The position numbers and the translations under genes were made by a program. Under the pieces are notes generated by a model. The model had not been told where the DNA came from. It searched no databases and was given only the letters and a program-made list of their open reading frames with translations. From positions 434,001 to 498,000 of the forward strand of contig NZ_CANMQT010000002.1 of the NCBI RefSeq assembly GCF_947500065.1: a stretch of DNA of 64,000 bases, written 5' to 3'. Shown here piece after piece: positions 53,219-61,799 of the stretch (position 1 is the stretch's first letter; each line of letters opens with the position of its first letter). The DNA is from an uncultured Aquimarina sp. GTDB lineage: Bacteria; Bacteroidota; Bacteroidia; Flavobacteriales; Flavobacteriaceae.

Positions 53219-53887
53219 CTAAATCAGGCCTACATCTTTTACAATACTAATCAAGTGAGGAAGGGTGTCGGCATCAAAAAGTATTTTAAGATCCTGCAAT
53301 CGATATTCTATACTTCGCTTACTACCTGAAGGTATATTGTTCTTCTTAAAATGTTCAGAAATTTGTTTTTGATTGAGCCCTTTCGCTAATAATTCCAGAA
53401 TCAATTTATCAGATGTGCTTACCTCTGATATGTTCCCCGCATTGTGAAGTAATGCTACAATATCTTCAGAAAAATATGGGACTCCGCGTAAAATCGCTTT
53501 TATTGCTTTACTCAAGTCTTCTGATTCACGCCTTCCTTTAGATATGTATCCGTTAATCCCATACACATCAATTAGTTTTTTAACGATACCTATACGGTTT
53601 TCTATGGAAAAAACAATGACATTAAGGTCTGGTTGTATTTTTTTAACCTGTTCAATAAGATCTTCTCCAGAACGTAATTTTCGCAACCTGTGATCTTCTT
53701 TAAAAGAAAGGTCTGTAATCAAAAGGTCAAACGGAACATTTTTTAGTAAAGCAGCTTTTAACTTAAGCAGCGCATTATCACAGTAATCAACGGTTTCTAT
53801 AAGAGGAATATCAAGCTTTGTCAGTGTACTTTTCAGCCCTGCGCTTATACTTTGTTGGTCCTCTGCGACTAATATTTTCTTAAACAT
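53219..53887 (-). CDS. LuxR/NarL-type response regulator
   Basis: A 222-residue response regulator. The receiver domain (about 1-125) has the acidic pair AEDQ near residues 8-11, phosphoacceptor Asp59 in LLITDLSF, and the conserved Lys in ISKGRR. The C-terminal helix-turn-helix is LuxR-like, with LLAKGLNQKQISEHFKKNNI, but with a longer loop (PSGSKRSIEYRLQDL) than classical NarL proteins. It begins 15 nt after the histidine kinase gene. Phosphotransfer from that kinase is expected; its targets are not known. Confidence 0.88.
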   Translation of the reverse strand: MFKKILVAEDQQSISAGLKSTLTKLDIPLIETVDYCDNALLKLKAALLKNVPFDLLITDLSFKEDHRLRKLRSGEDLIEQVKKIQPDLNVIVFSIENRIGIVKKLIDVYGINGYISKGRRESEDLSKAIKAILRGVPYFSEDIVALLHNAGNISEVSTSDKLILELLAKGLNQKQISEHFKKNNIPSGSKRSIEYRLQDLKILFDADTLPHLISIVKDVGLI

Positions 53888-53902
53888 TGCTATTCACTAT
53901 TT

Positions 53903-55891
53903 TTAGAATACTATAGTGGCTCTAAAACCCTCTCCAGAGCTTGTTTCAAAAGTAAGCTTCCCTTTGATATTATCTATGCGATTTTCCGCATTGACCAATC
54001 CATTTGTTTTCACAGTACTAATATTACATCCTACTCCATCATCAGTATATGTGATCACCCTCTTCTTTTCACTATCCCTTGCTATAAGTGTTATCCTCTT
54101 ACAATCGCTATGTTTTTTGGCGTTAACAAAAAGCTCTTGCAACACTCTATACACTGCTATTTTTTTATAATCTGGTGTGGTGGTCCATTCAATTTCTGAC
54201 AGGTTGGTGATTACACGTACTGCATTGGTATTGTATTGTTGTATGAGATTGAGCAGTTCTTTTTTAAAATTATCAACATCTATGGTAGCCGTTTCTATTG
54301 AAATATCCCTTGCTCTGAGATACATATTCTGCAATTTATTCCCTAACACTTCTTTTGTAGAAGGCATGGAGGCTTCTGCCGTTTTTTCCACATAACTGGC
54401 AAGATTAGAAATATCATTTGCCAATTCATCATGGATTTTTTTAGAAATCCTTTTTTCTGTTTTGTAGACTTCTTTTTCTTTTTCTTTTCTGTGTTTTCGG
54501 ATTAAATAATGACCAAAAAAAGCAATAGTAACTAATAATAAAATTCCTACCAGCAAGTATATGATCTTTTGGGTTCTCTGTATAGAAACCTCTAATTGCT
54601 GCTGCTTCATAATATCTTCCAACTTTAGGATTTCTTCGATTTTAAGTTGATCATCGTATTGTATCTTGGCAAACTGAGTTTTTACTTTTAACTCCTGTTT
54701 TTGCAAGCTATCATTCAATACGATAAATCGGTCTTTTGTGATTAGATCATTAGGATAGGTAGACATCAAAAACTGCAGAGCATCTAATTCTCCTCTTGGG
54801 TTTTTTATCGCTTTAGCTGTTCGGATTGCTTTTTGAAACCAGGATTTGGCTTTGTCTTTATCCTTGTGCATAAAATACTCTCCCAGATGTGTATAACTGG
54901 CTATTAATCCAGATTGATCATGCTCCGTGATTCTGACATCAAGAGCTTTGAGAAATTCATGCTCTACATCAATACTATCCTTACGCCATTGAGCATATGC
55001 AAGATTATCCAATACTCTTGCCCTTTCTTTAGGTACTGTATAAATTAAAGAATCCTTTAAAATATTTCTGAAGGATACAATAGCTTTTCCATATTCTTCA
55101 GTTTGAATATACATTACAGATAGATTATTCGTGTAGATCAATTGATCAATATTTGATTGTGTACTTACAATTGCTTTTTTATAATATTTTATGGCATCTT
55201 CTTTATTTAATAGGTATTTATTATTTATAGCTAAAACGTTATATGCCGAAGCAATGTATTTTTTGTCTTTTTCAGGTATCAAATACCTCAAAGCATTCGT
55301 AATGGTTTCTTTACTTCCAAAAAAATCACTACTATTCTTTTGAATATATGCCATATTCAAAAGACGTCTTCCTACTTCACTACTGTCCTGAAGTACTAAA
55401 AAATTATTTTTGGATCGATTGTAGTAATAAAAAGCACTATCTCGAATAAACCTGATTTTATCTAGATAGTATCCCTTTAAATAATTTGCTTTCCCTTGAT
55501 AATAATAATTTTCAATTGTATTAGCCTGAGTCCATAAAATATTAGCATAAAACCATAAACTATCAAACTCTTTTTTAGAATAGTGAATCACTCCTTTCTG
55601 ATACAGCACTTTGCAATATAATGTGTCTTTTGACTGTTTAGCTAGTAATTTATAAGCTTTGTTGATTGCGTATTTTCTGTCGGATATGCTTTGTGTTTTA
55701 TCTTTAGATATTTTATAATAATTAAGAATATGAGAAGATTGTTTTTCTCGGGATGAGTTATTAATTCGTCTATCCTGACAAGAATAAAATATAGAAATTA
55801 AAACAAGAATAAAAATCTTGTAATTCACTTTTTTTGAATTAACAATAAATTTTCCCTGAATCCATTCACAGCACATTTTTAACTTTTTCAA
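53903..55891 (-). CDS. TPR-containing histidine kinase
   Basis: A 662-residue sensor kinase. A hydrophobic signal segment ends in a lipobox-like FYSC (Cys38). A GTG codon 21 residues in (at 55828) is an alternative start that would give a normal signal length. Six or more TPRs follow (about 75-400), then a transmembrane helix (IIYLLVGILLLVTIAFFGHY, about 443-462), HisKA_3-type dimerisation with the phosphorylated His487 in KKIHDELANDIS, and a HATPase domain (ELFVNAKKHSDCKRITL, DDGVGC and GLVNAENRI). It pairs with the LuxR-type regulator that follows. Confidence 0.85.
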   Translation of the reverse strand: MKKLKMCCEWIQGKFIVNSKKVNYKIFILVLISIFYSCQDRRINNSSREKQSSHILNYYKISKDKTQSISDRKYAINKAYKLLAKQSKDTLYCKVLYQKGVIHYSKKEFDSLWFYANILWTQANTIENYYYQGKANYLKGYYLDKIRFIRDSAFYYYNRSKNNFLVLQDSSEVGRRLLNMAYIQKNSSDFFGSKETITNALRYLIPEKDKKYIASAYNVLAINNKYLLNKEDAIKYYKKAIVSTQSNIDQLIYTNNLSVMYIQTEEYGKAIVSFRNILKDSLIYTVPKERARVLDNLAYAQWRKDSIDVEHEFLKALDVRITEHDQSGLIASYTHLGEYFMHKDKDKAKSWFQKAIRTAKAIKNPRGELDALQFLMSTYPNDLITKDRFIVLNDSLQKQELKVKTQFAKIQYDDQLKIEEILKLEDIMKQQQLEVSIQRTQKIIYLLVGILLLVTIAFFGHYLIRKHRKEKEKEVYKTEKRISKKIHDELANDISNLASYVEKTAEASMPSTKEVLGNKLQNMYLRARDISIETATIDVDNFKKELLNLIQQYNTNAVRVITNLSEIEWTTTPDYKKIAVYRVLQELFVNAKKHSDCKRITLIARDSEKKRVITYTDDGVGCNISTVKTNGLVNAENRIDNIKGKLTFETSSGEGFRATIVF

Positions 55892-55940
55892 AACTTAAAC
55901 ATTTACAAACCAGGAAAATCAACTCAATAAAGATAAAAAA

Positions 55941-55969
55941 GATAAGCCACAAATAACATGTGGCTTATC
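55941..55969. terminator. Terminator of the small lipoprotein gene
   Basis: GATAAGCCAC pairs perfectly with GTGGCTTATC around a 9-nt loop. On the minus strand it is followed by six T residues. It lies 16 nt past the stop of the 54-residue lipoprotein gene, so that gene is its own unit and is not joined to the kinase operon. Confidence 0.9.
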
Positions 55970-55984
55970 AGAATTTTATTGACC

Positions 55985-56149
55985 TTAATCATCATCAGGT
56001 TCCTCTACTACTTCTCCTTCTTCTCCTGTAGTGCTTAAAACTTCTTGATACAATTGCTCTGTATCTGCTAGACTATTGTCTGCACATGAAATTAAACTGA
56101 AGTTAAACATCATTACCATTACGAATAAAAATTTACTTGAATTTCTCAT
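55985..56149 (-). CDS. Small acidic lipoprotein (54 residues)
   Basis: A 55-codon frame from ATG 56149 to TAA 55985. A signal peptide (basic MRNSSK, then hydrophobic FLFVMVMMFNFSL) ends in the lipobox ISC (Cys22). The 32-residue mature part is strongly acidic and ends EEPDDD. A strong terminator directly follows, which supports real expression. It lies between the divergent kinase and caspase units; a lipid-anchored acidic peptide might act in the sensing step, but this is speculation. Confidence 0.65.
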   Translation of the reverse strand: MRNSSKFLFVMVMMFNFSLISCADNSLADTEQLYQEVLSTTGEEGEVVEEPDDD

Positions 56150-56179
56150 CTTTAAAAACATTTAATTGTTAGAAAAAAT

Positions 56180-56217
56180 GAGAGGCCTCTCAATATTTTG
56201 GCAACACTATATTGCCA
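56180..56217. repeat. Two inverted repeats in a divergent regulatory region
   Basis: GAGAGGCCTCTC (56180-56191) is a perfect 12-bp palindrome. TGGCAA (56199-56204) and TTGCCA (56212-56217) form a second inverted repeat. Both lie in the 202-nt region between the small lipoprotein gene and the caspase operon and are candidate operators or leader structures. Confidence 0.45.
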
Positions 56218-56270
56218 TGTAACTACGAGAACAAAGTAATGGGATACCTTCTGTTATGTTTTTGTCAAAG

Positions 56271-56339
56271 AATGGACTTGTTATGGACAATTTTTGGACA
56301 CCAGTAAATACAGTACCTAAGAGATGTCTAATTAATTTG
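56271..56339 (+). promoter_or_regulatory. Caspase-operon promoter with three phased TGGAC repeats
   Basis: AATGGACT (56271-56278), TATGGACA (56282-56289) and TTTGGACA (56293-56300) repeat with an exact 11-bp period. A near-consensus -7 box, TTAATTTG (56332-56339, 7 of 8), follows 31 nt later, and the ATG of the operon lies at 56352. The same repeat, period and spacing to the -7 box are seen upstream of the cytolysin-like gene. Confidence 0.55.
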
Positions 56340-56351
56340 TAATTTTACCTT

Positions 56352-57011
56352 ATGAGTCATGAGATTATCAAAAAAATAGCTCTTTTAGTTTTTGAAAAAG
56401 CTAAAAAAGAGCTTAGCAATCCTACAAAAAATGCTATTTGTAATCATATTTCAGATACTCTTGATGCTAATCCCAAAATAGAAGGTAGAATCGATAGTAA
56501 AACCATCAAGCGGGTATATGAAAAATTTATAGACGAAAAAGAAAGAGGAAACCCCACAGAGATTACTATTAATTATCTAACCCAGTATTTAGGGTATGAG
56601 AATTATTTAGATTTTATAGAAAAATCAAGAAATTCTATAAAAGATATACATATTATAAAAGAAACAACTAAAACATCAAAAAAGAGAGTATTTAAAACAA
56701 CGGCTCTAATAATCTCTATATTATTTGTAGTGATATTAATCACCTTCTCTTTTTTTAGAAGAGTACCCATAACCTCCAAACAAGAAAAAGAAATTGTCGT
56801 CTTCTTAATAGATGAAAATAACCAAACTGAATTAGGAAAATTATCTAAAAAAAATGGGTATCAATTCTATACCTGGTTATCCACCGGAAAAGCAGAATTA
56901 TATTATTATTCCATAGAAGATGATGATGGTAAAGAATATCCTGGTGCCGAAATGATTGAGATATTACCTTTTTGGAAAGAAATGAATCCTATTATTTTAT
57001 CAAAACTATGA
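56352..57011 (+). CDS. Single-pass membrane protein heading the caspase operon
   Basis: A 219-residue protein. The cytoplasmic N-terminal domain (about 1-95) is helical: AKKELSNPTKNAICNHISDT, then GRIDSKTIKRVYEKFIDEKE, then NYLTQYLGYENYLDFIE. This pattern recurs as an N-terminal module in Bacteroidota membrane proteins of unknown role. A membrane helix follows (TALIISILFVVILITFSFF, about 118-136), then a short extracytoplasmic domain (to 219). It could act as an adaptor or transmembrane receptor; no enzyme motif is seen. Its stop overlaps the next start as ATGA. Confidence 0.6.
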   Translation: MSHEIIKKIALLVFEKAKKELSNPTKNAICNHISDTLDANPKIEGRIDSKTIKRVYEKFIDEKERGNPTEITINYLTQYLGYENYLDFIEKSRNSIKDIHIIKETTKTSKKRVFKTTALIISILFVVILITFSFFRRVPITSKQEKEIVVFLIDENNQTELGKLSKKNGYQFYTWLSTGKAELYYYSIEDDDGKEYPGAEMIEILPFWKEMNPIILSKL

Positions 57012-57742
57012 GATGCATGAAAAGTCTATATTTAGTGGTTATTATATTATTTTTGGTGTTATGTAGTGCACAAGCACAAAACAAAAAGGATATTCAGCTA
57101 CTGGCCTCAGAACTTCATTCTGATTATTATAAAGAAGAAACATACCCTAAAAATGTTTTTGTTAGTTATGTGAAAAATGATAGTTTGTTTAAAAGGTTTC
57201 CGGATGTTATCAGAAGTTTTGAGTTTGCTCCTAAAACATCTTTAGAAGAGTACATAACCGATTGTGATCTTAGAGTTCGTAAATTAAAAAAACAATTTGA
57301 CGGCCAACAAAAAAGTAAAGATTTTGAAGCTTTTTGGAAAGAAAACCTGCGTTCCTGCTATGCCAAATATATACAAACATCACCAGAGTTGCGTTTCGCT
57401 TTCGAATTACAGAAAAACAATATAGTCTACCACATCAATGAAGTTACAGTATATGTCTATAATGCCAGAATTCCTTTAAGTACTGATAAAGATTATTTTG
57501 AACATAAAAAAGATGAACGAGAAAAACTAGTTATTGACATTACTAAAATAGGTCAGAACCAAGTTTTGAAATTAAGCCAAGCTCACGCTATTAAAGATGG
57601 TGGACTTGCATTAAATCTAAGGTTGTTTTCTTCTGAGTACTGGAATGGCAGTTTTGAAAGGGTAAAAGTATTATTACACGTCAGTTTTAGATTTACTAAT
57701 GGACAGATTATACAATCAGAGCCTTTTATGGTAGAAATGTGA
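57008..57742 (+). CDS. Secreted protein, second gene of the caspase operon
   Basis: A 244-residue protein from the ATG at 57008, which overlaps the previous stop (ATGA), a coupled start. A longer frame exists but would spoil the signal peptide. The signal peptide is SLYLVVIILFLVLCSAQAQ. The mature protein is mixed alpha/beta with no recognised motif (YHINEVTVYVYNARIPLSTD, then VLLHVSFRFTNGQIIQSEPF). I do not recognise a family. It shares the operon with the membrane protein and the WD40-caspase and is presumably extracytoplasmic like the caspase. Confidence 0.6.
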   Translation: MRCMKSLYLVVIILFLVLCSAQAQNKKDIQLLASELHSDYYKEETYPKNVFVSYVKNDSLFKRFPDVIRSFEFAPKTSLEEYITDCDLRVRKLKKQFDGQQKSKDFEAFWKENLRSCYAKYIQTSPELRFAFELQKNNIVYHINEVTVYVYNARIPLSTDKDYFEHKKDEREKLVIDITKIGQNQVLKLSQAHAIKDGGLALNLRLFSSEYWNGSFERVKVLLHVSFRFTNGQIIQSEPFMVEM

Positions 57743-57834
57743 TTTCTATCGTTGCGGTTTGTCGCAAAAAATTAGTCTTAATACGTCTTATTTTTATTGT
57801 AACTCAATCAGCGTAGTAACTTAAAAAGTTAACA

Positions 57835-60800
57835 ATGAAACCTAACTCTCTATTAGTCTTACTTTTCTCTATTACATTTCATTTATCACATATATTATGT
57901 GCCCAAAATCAGGAGATTCTTATAGCTCAGAAACCTGCTTCAGAAACCTCCAAAACCCCTCAAACTTTAGGGATTAATTTTAACCTAAGCGGAGATAAAT
58001 CAAAACTTATTCTTGTAACTGATAATCAATTAGAAATATGGAATACAAATTCCAGAAGGATTTTATTAAAAAAAGAACTCGGTTCAGAAAAAAATACGAG
58101 GAAGTTTGAAATCAATTATAATGGAAATATTTACGCCATTTTAAAAAGTGACCCAAAAGTTAAAAAACACCATAGTATAGAATTTTATAGAATTCAAGAT
58201 GACAAACCATTCCTCATTTTAGACTCTAAAACAGATAACTTAATAGATGGTATTACCAAAATAAGATTTAATAAACAAGGAGATAAGATTGCTGTTATAC
58301 ATAGAAAACATGGGATAAAATTTTACCAAATCGGAGATGGCCTATTTTCGATATTAAAACATCTTACTATACCTAAAAATCGTTTTACAAATATTAGGGG
58401 TTTTGATTTTTCAAATGATGATAAACACTTTTTTATACTTGCCGGGAATGATTTAAGACATAATTCTCCTATTACTTATCAAAAATGGAATCTAAATTCT
58501 TTCGAATTAAAAGAAGAAGTAGTTTCAAAAGATTTTGGATTGAATAGTTCATTTCTAAGCGAAGCCTATTCAAACTTAGGACATAAGATCGCTTCACCAG
58601 GATGGAATTTAGAACACGGATTATTTATTAACTGCAAGTACATGCAAACCCTTACTAAATCAAAAAGGGTAGGAACTATTAATCCAACTGATAAATCTTA
58701 TTTAGAGTTATATTCAGCAACTACCAAAACGACTAGAAATATTTTGAGCCATAAATATAATTTCAATGAAGCTATTGTTGTAGACCCACAAACAGTAATT
58801 ACTTCTGATGAGAGAAGAAATATTCAAGTTTGGAATATAAAAACTGGACAGCTCATTCGCAGTATGAAAACGGATAATATTATTAAAGAGGACGATTTTG
58901 ATATGCCAATTTTAAAAAAATTATCTCGTATCAATATTATGAGAGTCGATCCATATAAGAAAGAAGTTTATTATAGTATTTCTTCCGTAAGAGAGATACA
59001 TGTATGGAACTATAAATACGATACAGATGAGATTTTTCAATCTAATATGGTAAGTATAGCATCGCCTTTTTTCACTTCTGATTCTACTATTGTCTATAAA
59101 AAAGGAATCTATTTAGAGCATTTTGATTTTAAAAATCAAAAAACGATAAGTCTCAAAAAGGAAAATAATGAAAACAAAACTTTTCATTTTAAATACAATC
59201 GAACGAAAAATAAAGGAATTACTAAAACTGACAATTCTTTAAAATTATGGAATATTAAATCACTTTCTATAACGGATTCCATACAATTCCCCGATTCATC
59301 GTTTGATCCATATTTCATAAGTGAAAATTTAGATTATGTAGCGCTGCCTGTATCACAAGATCTAAAGAATATGTTCTCTTCATTACAAGAAAACCCTAAT
59401 AAACCCATTGATAATAAAAAAGTACTGGGCGATGTAATGAAGAGTATGATAAATAAAACCCATAGAAACCAGGGAGATAAGGTGGATTCCCAAAACATCA
59501 AAATAAAATTATATCATATTAAAAATGGAGCTTTTGAGCAAATCTCTGAAATTAACGTCCCTGGATTTGCTATACAAAAAGTTAGTTTTATCCCCAAAAC
59601 TAATCAGATGCTAATTTGTGCATTTAACTTACCTATTTCTACACAAACCGCAAATTACAATGCCTTTAAGAATTATATCTATGACATTCATAATAAAACT
59701 TTACGTTCTTTTCCTAATGAAATTAACGGAATCACTAAAATAATACCCGCTACAAATACCTTCCTTTCATTAAAACCTGGTAAAAACAATTTCTATGAAG
59801 CAAAAATTGTAGATATAACTACCAAAAAAATTATAAACCGGTTTACCTTTATTCAGGAAGGCATACAAAATAATGGAAAGATTGATATCCTTGATAACGA
59901 CAAGGCATTATTGTATGGGAAAAAGAATAATTATGTATTAGATCTTACAGCAGGAAGTCTTACATCATTAAACAAGTCTTTTGATGATTTTGACGTTAGT
60001 GAAGATCAAAAACTACTGGTAACGGCTCATGGAAGTCTATCATTTTATCACAATTCTTTTGAAAATAAACTATATGACAAGTATTATCATATTGATAATC
60101 AAAGTAGCATTACGATTCTTCCTACTAATTATTATTTCAATAAAGGTAAAGGATATGAGCTGGTATCTCTACTAAAAAACAATAAAACATATGGTTTTGA
60201 ACAATTTGATCTAAAATATCATCGGCCTGATTTAGTTATAGAATCTATAAAGGAAACCCTAGGTGATAGTATTTATAGGATGAAAGAACTTTATGAATTA
60301 GCATATAAGAAAAGATTACAACGGATTGGCAAAAAAAAAGAAGAAGAATTACAATCTGATCTCCACGCACCAGAACTGACCATCGTAAATAAGTCACGTA
60401 TACCTAGTAAAACAGATAATCCGATCATCGATATAAACATAAAGGTGACAGATAATAAATACAACGTAAAGGACTTACAAATCAGTGTCAATGGTGTTTT
60501 AATCCGAAAATTGAATCATGATCTAAAAGAAAAATCGTATTCTAAAACCATACCATTAGTTTTATCCAATGGAGAAAACAAAATCTTGATATCAGCAATC
60601 AATGATCAGGGAACATCCTCTGACCAGGAAGAAATACACGTAGAATATGTTGGAAAACCAACCCCTTCTCATCTATATATCGTTTCGTTAGGAGTTTCAG
60701 AATATCAATACCTAAAAAACACTCCTAATTCTTCAAAAGATGCTATCAAAATAGTAGAAACCTTTAAACAAAATAATACTACCACAGTAAAATCTTTAGG

Positions 60801-61398
60801 GCTGGTAAATAAGCAGGTTACCAAAAATAACTTGAAACAAATTTCTGAATTTTTATTGCCCGCCAAAGAAAATGATGTGATTTTGTTTTTTGTTTCAGGT
60901 CATGCAATTCAAGTAGAAAACGAATATTTCTTTTGTACAAGTACTTCAAAAATCGATAATATTACTACTACTGGGATCACTTATGATGACTTTGATAACC
61001 TTCTAGGAAATACACGATCGAGAAACAGAGTGTTCATATTGAATACCTGTTACTCAGGAGAGATTTTTGATGTAAATAATATCAAAGAGATACAAGCCGT
61101 AGGTTTAATGAGAAAGGTATTTGAAGATTTAAAATTAACCAATGGAACTACTGTTATTTCTGCATCTGAGGGAACAGATAAATATTACGAAAGTACTACT
61201 AAAGGAAATGGGTTGATAACGCTTGCTATTTTAGAGCTAATTACTTTAAAAAAAGAAATTACTGTTCAGGAATTTTGTAATGGAATCATTGAATATTGTA
61301 AAATTAAAAGTGATAAAGATCCTTTTAAAAGCAAGACAAAGAAAAACACCCCTTTAATTAGATATGACAATATCTATAACAATTTTAGATTGTGGTAG
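57835..61398 (+). CDS. Exported WD40-repeat caspase-like protease
   Basis: A 1187-residue protein with a signal peptide (SLLVLLFSITFHLSHILCAQ, about residues 4-23). Residues about 45-800 form WD40-like beta-propellers (repeated KLW/QVWN and 'S.D....' strands). A short linker and Ig-like beta domain follow (about 860-935), then a C-terminal caspase/metacaspase (peptidase C14) domain (about 940-1180). The catalytic dyad is His1023 in FVSGHA and Cys1072 in LNTCYSG. Bacterial caspase-WD40 proteins are known in defence and cell-death contexts, mostly cytoplasmic; the signal peptide here is notable. It is the third gene of the operon, after a 92-nt gap. Confidence 0.83.
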   Translation: MKPNSLLVLLFSITFHLSHILCAQNQEILIAQKPASETSKTPQTLGINFNLSGDKSKLILVTDNQLEIWNTNSRRILLKKELGSEKNTRKFEINYNGNIYAILKSDPKVKKHHSIEFYRIQDDKPFLILDSKTDNLIDGITKIRFNKQGDKIAVIHRKHGIKFYQIGDGLFSILKHLTIPKNRFTNIRGFDFSNDDKHFFILAGNDLRHNSPITYQKWNLNSFELKEEVVSKDFGLNSSFLSEAYSNLGHKIASPGWNLEHGLFINCKYMQTLTKSKRVGTINPTDKSYLELYSATTKTTRNILSHKYNFNEAIVVDPQTVITSDERRNIQVWNIKTGQLIRSMKTDNIIKEDDFDMPILKKLSRINIMRVDPYKKEVYYSISSVREIHVWNYKYDTDEIFQSNMVSIASPFFTSDSTIVYKKGIYLEHFDFKNQKTISLKKENNENKTFHFKYNRTKNKGITKTDNSLKLWNIKSLSITDSIQFPDSSFDPYFISENLDYVALPVSQDLKNMFSSLQENPNKPIDNKKVLGDVMKSMINKTHRNQGDKVDSQNIKIKLYHIKNGAFEQISEINVPGFAIQKVSFIPKTNQMLICAFNLPISTQTANYNAFKNYIYDIHNKTLRSFPNEINGITKIIPATNTFLSLKPGKNNFYEAKIVDITTKKIINRFTFIQEGIQNNGKIDILDNDKALLYGKKNNYVLDLTAGSLTSLNKSFDDFDVSEDQKLLVTAHGSLSFYHNSFENKLYDKYYHIDNQSSITILPTNYYFNKGKGYELVSLLKNNKTYGFEQFDLKYHRPDLVIESIKETLGDSIYRMKELYELAYKKRLQRIGKKKEEELQSDLHAPELTIVNKSRIPSKTDNPIIDINIKVTDNKYNVKDLQISVNGVLIRKLNHDLKEKSYSKTIPLVLSNGENKILISAINDQGTSSDQEEIHVEYVGKPTPSHLYIVSLGVSEYQYLKNTPNSSKDAIKIVETFKQNNTTTVKSLGLVNKQVTKNNLKQISEFLLPAKENDVILFFVSGHAIQVENEYFFCTSTSKIDNITTTGITYDDFDNLLGNTRSRNRVFILNTCYSGEIFDVNNIKEIQAVGLMRKVFEDLKLTNGTTVISASEGTDKYYESTTKGNGLITLAILELITLKKEITVQEFCNGIIEYCKIKSDKDPFKSKTKKNTPLIRYDNIYNNFRLW

Positions 61399-61457
61399 TT
61401 TATTTAGTTTATTCTATACTTTATAGAAGTACAATAATCCCCATAAAACGATAAAAA

Positions 61458-61484
61458 AAACTTCTCATTTCTGAGAAGTTTTTT
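61458..61484. terminator. Bidirectional terminator
   Basis: AAACTTCTCA pairs with TGAGAAGTTT around TTTC, with A- and T-runs on both sides. It lies between the caspase gene (rightward) and the 84-residue gene (leftward). Confidence 0.9.
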
Positions 61485-61532
61485 AACTATATAACTAATG
61501 TAGGTAAAGATAAATTGTACACTCTTATTTCC

Positions 61533-61787
61533 TTAATTAGAGTATTCTCTAGGCAATACCCAATAGTTGTTAGCAGCAGAAATCGTTTGGAAATTAATTG
61601 CAATTACTTGAGAAGCTGCAGTTAGGCTGGAGGCATTATTTGCATAGTCCTTACGTAATCGCTTTAATACTTCTATATCTGGTTGCGTAGATTTCACTCC
61701 CATTCTAGAAAGTTTTATAGCTAACTCATATCCTTCCTGAGGCGTTTCTGTAATGAGGCCTTTAAGCCAGATCTCTTTTTGTTCCAT
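61533..61787 (-). CDS. Small protein of unknown function
   Basis: An 84-residue protein without signal peptide: MEQKEIWLKGLITETPQEGY begins a helical N-terminal part, and the C-terminus reads TISAANNYWVLPREYSN. I do not recognise it. It is 12 nt downstream of the YceI-type gene on the minus strand and shares its transcript up to the terminator at 61458-61484. Confidence 0.55.
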   Translation of the reverse strand: MEQKEIWLKGLITETPQEGYELAIKLSRMGVKSTQPDIEVLKRLRKDYANNASSLTAASQVIAINFQTISAANNYWVLPREYSN

Positions 61788-61799
61788 AATTTTATGTGT

